NCBI GenBank assembly: GCA_002392765.1
Contig: DGHT01000014.1
Span: 42,599-106,598 of the forward strand
DNA: 64,000 nucleotides
Origin: Verrucomicrobia bacterium UBA3841
GTDB lineage: Bacteria; Verrucomicrobiota; Kiritimatiellia; RFP12; UBA1067
Direction: 5' to 3'
The notes beneath the pieces were generated by a model, which was given only the letters and a program-made list of their open reading frames with translations, was not told the origin of the DNA and searched no databases. The first letter of the stretch is position 1. Every line of letters begins with the position of its first letter. The position numbers and the translations under genes were made by a program. Shown one piece after another: positions 7,867 through 14,587 of the stretch.

Positions 7867-8781
7867 TCACCTCATCTCAAGCACGGGCACCTTGTCCATG
7901 TCGCCGTAGTTGAGGTTCTCTCCGCCCATGCCCCAGATGAACATGTAGTTCGAGGTTCCCGCGGCGGAATGGACAGACCACTCGGGCGCGGTGATCGCCT
8001 GCTCGTTGTGGAGCCACACGAGGCGCTGCTCCTGCGGGCGGCCCATCTGGTGGCAGATCGCCTGGCCTTCGGGGACGTTGAAGTAGAAGTACGCCTCCAT
8101 GCGGCGGTTGTGCGTGTGCTGCGGCATCGTGTTCCAGACGCTTCCGGGCTTGAGCTCCGTGAGGCCCATCTGGAGCTGGTTCACGCCGCCGCCGGGAACC
8201 TTCGTCAGCACCGGGTTCACGATGAGCTGGTTGATGACGCGGTCGTTGGACTCCTCCATCTTGCCGGCCTTGATGTAGTTGCCGATCGTGTAGCCCGGCT
8301 TCTTGCAGTTCTGGTCGCTCGTGATGCGCTGCGTGACGAACTCCTTGTAGGCGGGAGCGGAATTGATGTAGAACTTCGCGGGATTCGCCTTGTCCTTGGA
8401 GACGAACTTGACCTCCTTCTTCCCGCAGCCGACGTAGAGCGCCTCCTTGAACTCGAGGTCGTACTTCTCGCCGTCCACCGTCACCGTGCCAGGCCCGCCG
8501 ACGTTGATTACGCCGAGTTCGCGGCGCTCGAGGAAATAGTCCGCCTTCAGCTCCGCGAACGGCTCGAGCGTCAGTTCCTTTTCTACGGGCATCGCGCCGC
8601 CGTAGACGAGGCGGTCGTACATCGTGTAGGTGACGTTGATCTCGTCGGGCGACATCACCTTCTCCATCACGAAGCGCGACCTTATCTTCGCGGTGTCGTA
8701 GGTCTTGAAGTCGTCGGGGTGTACTGCGGTCTGAACGGTGAAGTTTACCGTCGTCGCAAGCATTATCGCGAGTATGTTCAT
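7867..8781 (-). CDS. kduI: 5-keto-4-deoxyuronate isomerase (KduI) with N-terminal extension
   Basis: KduI isomerises 5-keto-4-deoxyuronate to 2,5-diketo-3-deoxygluconate. The body matches the cupin family well: YFLERRELGVINVGG, the zinc-binding HTHNRRMEAYFYF block and HNEQAITAPEWSVHS. At 304 residues it is about 25 longer than the E. coli enzyme, and the surplus is mostly an N-terminal hydrophobic stretch, MNILAIMLATTV. The start is secure: AAAGGAAAAGACAA precedes the ATG, and that ATG overlaps the DUF4861 stop as ATGA. The extension looks like a short signal peptide, which would be unusual because KduI is cytosolic elsewhere. Confidence 0.93.
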   Translation of the reverse strand: MNILAIMLATTVNFTVQTAVHPDDFKTYDTAKIRSRFVMEKVMSPDEINVTYTMYDRLVYGGAMPVEKELTLEPFAELKADYFLERRELGVINVGGPGTVTVDGEKYDLEFKEALYVGCGKKEVKFVSKDKANPAKFYINSAPAYKEFVTQRITSDQNCKKPGYTIGNYIKAGKMEESNDRVINQLIVNPVLTKVPGGGVNQLQMGLTELKPGSVWNTMPQHTHNRRMEAYFYFNVPEGQAICHQMGRPQEQRLVWLHNEQAITAPEWSVHSAAGTSNYMFIWGMGGENLNYGDMDKVPVLEMR

Positions 8782-9680
8782 TTGTCTTTTCCTTTCGTTT
8801 GTGTTCTAAACTTGGAATCTATCATGGCCTTGAACATACGGGCCACAGACTGTTCGCTCGCGACCTGCTCGCCGCGTACGTAATCGTGCCACGACTTCGC
8901 GTCGCGAAACCTACCGGCCTCGGTCCAGTCAGCGCCGGCGCGAACGAGAAGCGCGGTACCGTGATGTTTCAATGGCTCTGTCATTATCATCTTCGCGCCT
9001 TCGGGGCCGTCGGCAAGCGCGATGCCGCCCATGCCCGGCATCGCGAATATCGCGTTCATCATAGAGCCATCCTCGCCCTCGCGGTTGTGCGGTTTCTCGA
9101 AGAGCGACACGATGAGTTTCTTCTCGTCGATGAAAAGATCGCCCGTGTGCTCGCGTGCCGCGCTGAGGTCAAGCCCGACGCCGATCTCGAGCCCCTCAAC
9201 CGGGACATCCTCCGAAAGCGTCACGGCCTCAGTGAAAAACGAACTTCCTTTTTCCAGTACGATTCCAAGCGTCATCGTGCCGCCGATCGGGAGCTTGTAG
9301 TCGAGCTCGAACGAGCAGCGCTCCTCGCAATTGGCAAGAATGCGATAGTCCACCCAGTTGCCGTAGTCGGGAAGCCACTTGCCGTCCTTCCTGAACGCCA
9401 CTCCGCCTACGCCGCGCCCCGGGCCTACGGCATAGTCGTCCATGCCGAAACCGTTGACGTTCTTGTGCCAGTTGCCGTACCTCTTCGGCTCTCGCAGGAG
9501 ATGCACGACGAAGTTGTTCGTTGTCGCCTTGTTGAAGACGTCGATGCCGCTCCACTTGTGGACATCACCCGGCCCGTAGGCGCGAAAGCCCGTGCGGTCG
9601 TTTTCCCAGAAGAAGTCGTTCGCCCGCTCCGGCGCCTCCCCGCAGAGGCACGTAGTCGCTATCAATATTGCCGCAATCAC
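8778..9680 (-). CDS. DUF4861 protein, pectin-degradation associated, secreted
   Basis: The 300-residue protein carries the FFWENDRTGFRAYGP motif that opens DUF4861, a family repeatedly found in pectin and rhamnogalacturonan loci but without a settled enzymatic role. The frame is open for 47 codons further upstream, but that part is translated repeat array. I place the start at GTG 9680, because AGGAGG sits six bases before it and the product then begins with a clean leader, MIAAILIATTCLCGEA. That GTG overlaps the RAYT stop as GTGA. Downstream it overlaps kduI by four bases. A periplasmic role in uronate processing is likely. Confidence 0.82.
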   Translation of the reverse strand: MIAAILIATTCLCGEAPERANDFFWENDRTGFRAYGPGDVHKWSGIDVFNKATTNNFVVHLLREPKRYGNWHKNVNGFGMDDYAVGPGRGVGGVAFRKDGKWLPDYGNWVDYRILANCEERCSFELDYKLPIGGTMTLGIVLEKGSSFFTEAVTLSEDVPVEGLEIGVGLDLSAAREHTGDLFIDEKKLIVSLFEKPHNREGEDGSMMNAIFAMPGMGGIALADGPEGAKMIMTEPLKHHGTALLVRAGADWTEAGRFRDAKSWHDYVRGEQVASEQSVARMFKAMIDSKFRTQTKGKDK

Positions 9681-10945
9681 AACCCTCCTCCTTGCTCTTG
9701 CTGTTGTACGCTTGCTGTTGCCCCTTGCTGTCGTACGCTTGCTGTTCTCGCCTTGCCCAGATCGGCCCTCGAGAAGCCGGCCGCAAGGTCGCCTATCGAC
9801 TTGGCTGCAAGGTTGAGCCATTCAAACCGAGCCTTGCCGTAACTCGCGCGAGCTGCGCCAGTCTCGCGCGGCGCGAATGGCGACAGCTGAAGAAGCCGCC
9901 CCTCGGCGCACAAATCGAAATCTCCGCCCCACGGCTTGTAGTAGCGGCCCATGCCCTCGGCGAGCAGCTGCACCACCCTCCCGCCGCGAGCAATGGCCTC
10001 GGCCTTGACAGCTTTCTCTCCCGGGGAAATCCAGGGGCTAACGAGCACAGCCCCGCGCTCGGCCTTTGCGCCAAGCTTCGCGACAAGTTCGGCGAGCTTG
10101 TCGTCTGGCGTCGCCGTTGATATTCTAACGCTCACGAGAAGCGGTGCGTCCAACAAAAACGGGTTGCCGACGGCAGTCCAGGCAAGGGGGCGACAAGCGG
10201 CAGCAAGCGTACTACAACAAGTGTCGCCCCTTGCTGTCGTACGCTTGCTGTCGTACGCTTGCTGTTGCCCCTTGCTGTTGCCCCTTGCTGTCGTACGCTT
10301 GCTGTCGTACGCTTGCTGTTCTTCAAACGCCCTCAACACCCGGTTGCCCTTCCTTGGCTTTGCGATTTCCTCGCCGGTTTCGACGTCCCAAAGCTCGCCG
10401 CCGTTTCGCGCAAAGGAACGGAAATCCCAGCTGTCGGCACCATCAACGCCAGCCAGCGTTGCGGATGCGCGCTCAAGACGCCAGTGCCTAAAGCCCATGA
10501 CCTTCTTGAAAAGCCCTGGGTTATTCTCCTTTATCCAGCGACGCTTGGCGTTTGACAAGACATAGTTTATCTGCCTATGAAGCTGCCCCTTCGCAAGGCA
10601 AACCGAGTCTCGCCAAAGCTCGCACCACACCCTGCGGCCTATGCGCCTCTCAACCTCGCCTGCAAAGAAGGCAATGACCTCGTCGAGAACAGCCGCCCCT
10701 TCATCGGTTATGTAGACAATGCCGTGGAAGTGGTCGGGCATTATCGCATTGTAAGTAGCCCTAACGCCAGGAAACTTCGCCTCGATCGCCTGCCATGAAT
10801 CGTAAACCGCCCGGCCTTCCCCGGTGCGTTCAACACCCCACTCTCTCAGAGTGCCAAAGACATTGGCCCTCGGCTCGGTGACAAGCGTTATCATATAGTT
10901 GCATCGCGAGTCATAGCACCAGCCCAAGAGCCCCTTGTGGCGCAT
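9677..10945 (-). CDS. REP-associated tyrosine transposase (RAYT) with in-frame repeat array and DprA/SLOG-like C-terminal domain
   Basis: The frame is open from 11041, but the first 32 codons are repeat array, so I start at ATG 10945 (MRHKGLLGWCYDSRCNYM). The N-terminal 200 residues are a Y1 HUH nuclease: MPDHFHGIVYI carries the His-Phe-His pair and INYVLSNAKRRW the likely catalytic tyrosine. A 40-residue stretch made wholly of repeat units follows (AYDSKRTTARG). Then comes a separate domain with GNPFLLDAPLL, VLVSPWISPGEKAV and FDLCAEGRLLQLSPF, which resembles the DprA/SLOG Rossmann fold and its use of gathered ends. RAYTs mobilise or maintain REP elements. It sits inside the uronate operon between gatC and DUF4861 in the same direction, and its last codons are again repeat array. 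Confidence 0.85.
   Translation of the reverse strand: MRHKGLLGWCYDSRCNYMITLVTEPRANVFGTLREWGVERTGEGRAVYDSWQAIEAKFPGVRATYNAIMPDHFHGIVYITDEGAAVLDEVIAFFAGEVERRIGRRVWCELWRDSVCLAKGQLHRQINYVLSNAKRRWIKENNPGLFKKVMGFRHWRLERASATLAGVDGADSWDFRSFARNGGELWDVETGEEIAKPRKGNRVLRAFEEQQAYDSKRTTARGNSKGQQQAYDSKRTTARGDTCCSTLAAACRPLAWTAVGNPFLLDAPLLVSVRISTATPDDKLAELVAKLGAKAERGAVLVSPWISPGEKAVKAEAIARGGRVVQLLAEGMGRYYKPWGGDFDLCAEGRLLQLSPFAPRETGAARASYGKARFEWLNLAAKSIGDLAAGFSRADLGKARTASVRQQGATASVQQQEQGGGL
9691..9745 (-). repeat. RAYT-linked repeat array 1 (3' side)
   Basis: Plus-strand CTTGCTGT occurs at 9697, 9711, 9724 and 9738, spaced 14, 13 and 14 bases, with spacers TGTACG, TGCCC and CGTACG type. The array encodes the last residues of the RAYT frame and runs to the ribosome binding site of the DUF4861 gene. 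Confidence 0.9.
10201..10320 (-). repeat. RAYT-linked repeat array 2 (inside the RAYT gene)
   Basis: CTTGCTGT occurs seven times on the plus strand (10230, 10244, 10258, 10271, 10284, 10298, 10312), spaced 14,14,13,13,14,14. An inverted CAGCAAGCGTA at 10201 caps the array next to GTGTCGCC. The same cap closes array 3. The array is exactly in frame and free of stops in the coding direction. Confidence 0.92.
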
Positions 10946-10950
10946 GGGAG

Positions 10951-11121
10951 TGACAGCAAGCGTACTACAACAAGTGTCGCCGCCAGCCCCTTGCCGTCGG
11001 TTCTTGCTGTCGCTCCCTTGCTGTCGTACGCTTGCTGTCATTCCTTGCTGTCGCCCCCTTGCTGTTGTACGCTTGCTGTCATTCCTTGCTGTCGCTCCCT
11101 TGCTGTCGTACGCTTGCCGTC
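10951..11121 (-). repeat. RAYT-linked repeat array 3 (between gatC and RAYT)
   Basis: Nine CTTGCTGT-type cores (11003, 11017, 11031, 11044, 11058, 11072, 11085, 11099, 11113) are spaced 14,14,13 three times, so the true unit is 41 bases, three copies. An inverted TGACAGCAAGCGTA at 10951-10964 pairs with TACGCTTGCTGTCA at 11027-11040. The array begins exactly at the gatC stop codon and ends just ahead of the RAYT start. Confidence 0.92.
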
Positions 11122-12490
11122 ATTTCGCCCTTCTGATCCTCAGCCAATTCACGGCGCACATGCCGATGGCGAGCAACCCCGCGCCGACCGCGCCGATCCA
11201 CTTGAACGAAACCGTAAGATGGTAAACCGCCCAGCACCACAGCGCGCTCGCAAAATCGAGCGCCGCACCGCCCTCGAAGCCCTCAGGAACGGCAATGCCG
11301 TCGCAGTTCGCCGCGGCAATCGCCTTGGTGAACGCGGGAGTGAGGTTCGTGACAAAGAAAAGCCCGGCTACGAGCGCGACGAGACCGATGACAAACGTCT
11401 TCGGCACATTGCCCTTCGTAATCGGCAGGACGCACGGGAAAAGGTAGAACATCCCGGCGAGCGAGGCGAGCGGCAGGAATTTGTTTCCGGGAAGGAAAAC
11501 GGAGAGGAAGAGTATCACGGGAATAAGCAGAATCGAGACGACGAGCGTCGTCGGATGGCCGATCACGAGCGCGGGGCTCATTCCGATGGAAAGTCCCTTG
11601 AGTCCCGAGAAGCGCTTTTCGATAAAGCTCCTCGTCTGTTCGCAGATTGGCTTGAGCCCCTCGATGAAGAGCGCCGTAATGCGGGGTATGAGCTCCATCA
11701 CCGCGCCGACCGTCACGCCAAGCTTCAGTATCTGCGGTATCGAATCGACCACGGCCTTCCACGAATCGCACCTGAGCGCGCCGATTCCGCAGCCGATCAC
11801 AAGGCCGAGGAAAAGCGGCTCGCCGAGAAGCCCGAACTTCCTCTTCATCCCCTCCGCGTCGATGTCGAGCTTCGAGATGCCGGGAATCCTGTCGAGGACC
11901 CGGCAAATGACGACCGCAAACGGAGTGAAGCTCTGGCAGAACGGCTGCGGAATGGAGATGCCGTCCATGTCCTTGTAGTACGACTGGAAGCCCTTCGTCG
12001 TGAAGTCGGCCATGCAAAGCGTGATGACGTAGAGGACGATCGCCGCATAGAACGCCCACGCGAGCGAGCCGGTAGCAAAGAACACCATCGCGCCGAGAAA
12101 GGCGAAGTGCCAGTAGTTCCAGAGATCGATGTTCACCGTGCGCGTCACGCCCGCGACCAGCATGACGACGTTCACGCCGAGGCAGACGGGGATTATGAAC
12201 GCGCCGACCGCGCAGGAGTACGCGACCGCCGCAGCCGCCGGCCAGCCAAGGTCGAAGAACGGGAGGTTCAGGTGGTAGAGGTCGGTCATGCCCTTCAGGG
12301 CGGGCCCCAGACTCGACGTCAAAAGAGCCGTCACGACGCCCAGCCCGACGAAACCGATGCCCACGAGAAGGCCCGCCTTCAGCGCCTTCGAGAACTTGAT
12401 GCCGATAAGCATGCCCAAGATGGTGAATATGACGGGCATCATGACCGATGCGCCGAGTCGTCTGATTATATATGTAAAAACCTCTGTCAT
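11120..12490 (-). CDS. gatC: Galactitol-type PTS permease, EIIC component
   Basis: The 456-residue membrane protein matches GatC-type EIIC: GLLVGIGFVGLGVV near the start, VNIDLWNYWHFAF, GISIPQPF, RKFGLLGEPLF and LIGLxPA-like GMSPALVIGHPTTLV, with about ten hydrophobic segments. In PTS systems EIIC carries the sugar across the inner membrane for phosphorylation by EIIA and EIIB. Neither partner is in the window, so it may work with subunits encoded elsewhere or as a non-PTS transporter. It is the first gene of the uronate operon, with AAGGAACC before the ATG, and is divergent from the XylR-type gene. Confidence 0.88.
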   Translation of the reverse strand: MTEVFTYIIRRLGASVMMPVIFTILGMLIGIKFSKALKAGLLVGIGFVGLGVVTALLTSSLGPALKGMTDLYHLNLPFFDLGWPAAAAVAYSCAVGAFIIPVCLGVNVVMLVAGVTRTVNIDLWNYWHFAFLGAMVFFATGSLAWAFYAAIVLYVITLCMADFTTKGFQSYYKDMDGISIPQPFCQSFTPFAVVICRVLDRIPGISKLDIDAEGMKRKFGLLGEPLFLGLVIGCGIGALRCDSWKAVVDSIPQILKLGVTVGAVMELIPRITALFIEGLKPICEQTRSFIEKRFSGLKGLSIGMSPALVIGHPTTLVVSILLIPVILFLSVFLPGNKFLPLASLAGMFYLFPCVLPITKGNVPKTFVIGLVALVAGLFFVTNLTPAFTKAIAAANCDGIAVPEGFEGGAALDFASALWCWAVYHLTVSFKWIGAVGAGLLAIGMCAVNWLRIRRAK

Positions 12491-12500
12491 GGTTCCTTTA

Positions 12501-12557
12501 TTTTACAATATTTTTATCGCCGTGTCTATTGTCAAAATGGAAACTTGATGTTATAAT
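12501..12557. promoter_or_regulatory. Divergent overlapping promoters and candidate operator, gatC / xylR-type gene
   Basis: Plus strand: TTGTCA at 12529-12534, 17 bases, TATAAT at 12552-12557. Minus strand: TTGACA is the complement of 12530-12535, so the two -35 boxes share the same bases; its -10 is weaker (AATATT at 17 spacing). An imperfect inverted repeat, TTTTACAATA at 12501-12510 against TATTGTCAAAA at 12527-12537, overlays both. Binding there by the divergent regulator would control both directions at once. The operator assignment is inference. Confidence 0.6.
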
Positions 12558-12566
12558 TATGGCAAT

Positions 12567-13724
12567 ATGGCTATTCGCATAGGACTTCAAATCGAAAAAT
12601 CGAGAGAGCACGGGCGAGCGCTTCTCGCCGGTATAGCCGATTATGCTCTCGAAAACCCCGACTGGCGCTTCGATCTAATCGACCCGAACGAACTTGTTGA
12701 CAAAAGCACCATCGCGCGGTACGACGGGCTTGTAGTGCGCGTCATGGACGACCAGACGGCCGCCGCGCTGTCGGACTCCGGCAAGCCCGTGATTGACACG
12801 TACGGACGCTCCGACAAGTCGCCCTTCGACACCATCAGGCTCGATGACGGGGCGATAGCATCAATGGCCGCCGCCTACTTCATGGACCACAGGTTCGGGC
12901 AGTGCGCTTTCTGCGGCTTTGCCGGCCCGCGATTCTCGGCCGCGCGCGGCGCCGCTTTCGCCGCCGCGGTTCGCGAATCCGGAAGGCCCTGCTTTGAATA
13001 CCCGGGCGCCGGGTCCGCAAAGCTCGACGACACATTCTTCCGCAACGAACGCACGGACCCGACCCCGGAGGCGCGCCAGCTGGAGAAGTGGATAGTATCG
13101 CTTCCAAAGCCGATAGCCGTATTCTGCTGCAACGACATACGCGCATTCCAGCTGATAAGGGCGTGCGAAGCCGTCCATGCGTCCGTGCCGGAAGAAGTCG
13201 CCGTGCTGGGGGTGGACAATGACGTCCTTCTCGGGACATTCACCCGCCCGCCGCTTTCGAGCATCGAAACGAACCCGTTTTCCCTCGGTAGAAAAGCCGC
13301 CGAAATGCTCGCCGAACGCATGAGGCGCGGAAAGAGCGCCGCGCCGGAAGTCGTTCTGCATCCGCCGCGCCGCGTCGTCGAGAGGGTGTCTACCGAGATA
13401 TATCCTTTCCGCACACCCTGGCTTTCGGACGCAATGGTGTATATCGCCAGAAACGTCTCGCGGGGCATAACGGCGAAGGACGTCTTCGCGAGGCTGGGCT
13501 ATTCGCACACCGCCGTTAACAACGCCTTCCGGACGGAACTCGGAACGAGCGTGCATGCCGAAATTCTGAGACAGCGTCTCGCGCTGGCGTGCAGGCTTCT
13601 CAAAGAGACGGACCGTCCCGCCGCGAGGATAGCGACGGACTCCGGCTTCCTCAACCCGCAGTATTTCTCGCGCGCATTCTCCTCCGCCTTCGGCATGCCC
13701 CCCGACGCCTGGAGAAAGAATTAG
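12567..13724 (+). CDS. XylR-type transcriptional regulator (LacI-like sensor, AraC DNA-binding domain)
   Basis: Residues 1-270 form a periplasmic-binding-protein-like sugar sensor (MAIRIGLQIEKSREHGR, then AVLGVDNDVLLGTFTRPPLSSI), and the last 100 residues carry two AraC helix-turn-helices ending NPQYFSRAFSSAFGMPPDAWRKN-like. This is the XylR architecture of Proteobacteria and PVC bacteria, used for pentoses and uronates. Its divergent position makes it the likely regulator of the uronate operon. The predicted transcription start lies only about three bases before the ATG and no ribosome binding site is visible, so the mRNA may be leaderless. It meets the GT2 gene tail to tail with a four-base overlap. 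Confidence 0.9.
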   Translation: MAIRIGLQIEKSREHGRALLAGIADYALENPDWRFDLIDPNELVDKSTIARYDGLVVRVMDDQTAAALSDSGKPVIDTYGRSDKSPFDTIRLDDGAIASMAAAYFMDHRFGQCAFCGFAGPRFSAARGAAFAAAVRESGRPCFEYPGAGSAKLDDTFFRNERTDPTPEARQLEKWIVSLPKPIAVFCCNDIRAFQLIRACEAVHASVPEEVAVLGVDNDVLLGTFTRPPLSSIETNPFSLGRKAAEMLAERMRRGKSAAPEVVLHPPRRVVERVSTEIYPFRTPWLSDAMVYIARNVSRGITAKDVFARLGYSHTAVNNAFRTELGTSVHAEILRQRLALACRLLKETDRPAARIATDSGFLNPQYFSRAFSSAFGMPPDAWRKN

Positions 13725-14587
13725 ACCGGAGCGTCTCTCGTCCCGCGCCAGTGGGAAAGGCGCTGCACGAATCTGCGCAGGGGCGCCATCGGAATATCGC
13801 CCCAGGCGTCCGGACGTCTGACCAGATACAGCCAGTCGCGGAGCGTCTCGCGGAAAGCCCCCGCGATTTCGCGCGCGAGCGACGGTCTGTCGCCGAATAT
13901 CGCCCGGTCCGCCGCCCCTTCGCCGCGGAAGCGGCGCGCCAGTTCCGCGATCGTGTAGTTGTGCGAGTGCTCGACGCGCGAATCGGGGCAATAGACGATC
14001 CTGACCGGATTCTCCGCGCGTCTGGAATTCCGCCACGTCCACTCGACGTCTTCCGAGTACTGGATATTCTCGTCGAAGGGAACGTCCAGCAGATTCTTCC
14101 TCCATGTGGCGGAACTGGCCAGCGAGAAGAAGAATCGCCATGTCGCCTGCACCTTTCCGTCGCCGAACGCCCGCTCGGAGTCTTTCCTGACGAGCGCCTG
14201 CGCGTCGGGACGCGGCAGCTGGTTGGCAAACGCGAACACCGGCGCGTCGCGTCCGGATTCGACAAGCGGCCTGACAAGTCCGGCGAGCCATTCCCGGTCG
14301 AGCGGCACCGCATCAGAATTGTTGAATACGACGATATCCCCTTTCGCGGCGCGGACAAGAGCGTTGAGCGTCCTGCCGGGCTTGTACTTTCCGGCCGGGC
14401 GTTCGAAAAAGCGAACCGGGAAACGCGCGGCGATCTCCCGCGTGCGGTCGGTCGACGCGTCGTCGCAGACAACCACCTCGAACGGCGCGAGGGACTGCGA
14501 GAAAACGCTTTCAAGCGTGCGGCCTATCAACGCCTCGTCGTTGCGCGCCCTGACGAGAACGCTCACGGAGGGAGCGTCACTTTCCAC
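13721..14587 (-). CDS. Family 2 glycosyltransferase
   Basis: A GT-A-fold transferase of 288 residues: VSVLVRARNDEALIGRTLES opens the nucleotide-binding half, VVCDDASTDRT follows, NNSDAVP holds the metal-binding acidic pair and YSEDVEWTWR the C-terminal acceptor motif. The frame is open upstream, but I start at GTG 14587 because GGAGG lies six bases before it inside the previous gene, and the conserved core begins seven residues later. It overlaps the pyruvyltransferase gene by 11 bases, so the two are coupled and probably decorate one surface polysaccharide. Confidence 0.85.
   Translation of the reverse strand: MESDAPSVSVLVRARNDEALIGRTLESVFSQSLAPFEVVVCDDASTDRTREIAARFPVRFFERPAGKYKPGRTLNALVRAAKGDIVVFNNSDAVPLDREWLAGLVRPLVESGRDAPVFAFANQLPRPDAQALVRKDSERAFGDGKVQATWRFFFSLASSATWRKNLLDVPFDENIQYSEDVEWTWRNSRRAENPVRIVYCPDSRVEHSHNYTIAELARRFRGEGAADRAIFGDRPSLAREIAGAFRETLRDWLYLVRRPDAWGDIPMAPLRRFVQRLSHWRGTRDAPV

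Noticed and set aside
10951..11121. A CRISPR array
   Set aside because: Units are 13-14 bases with near-identical spacers, nested in a 41-bp period, and no cas gene is near.
11120..12490. A complete galactitol PTS
   Set aside because: Only the EIIC-like gene is present; the neighbours are uronate genes and a transposase.
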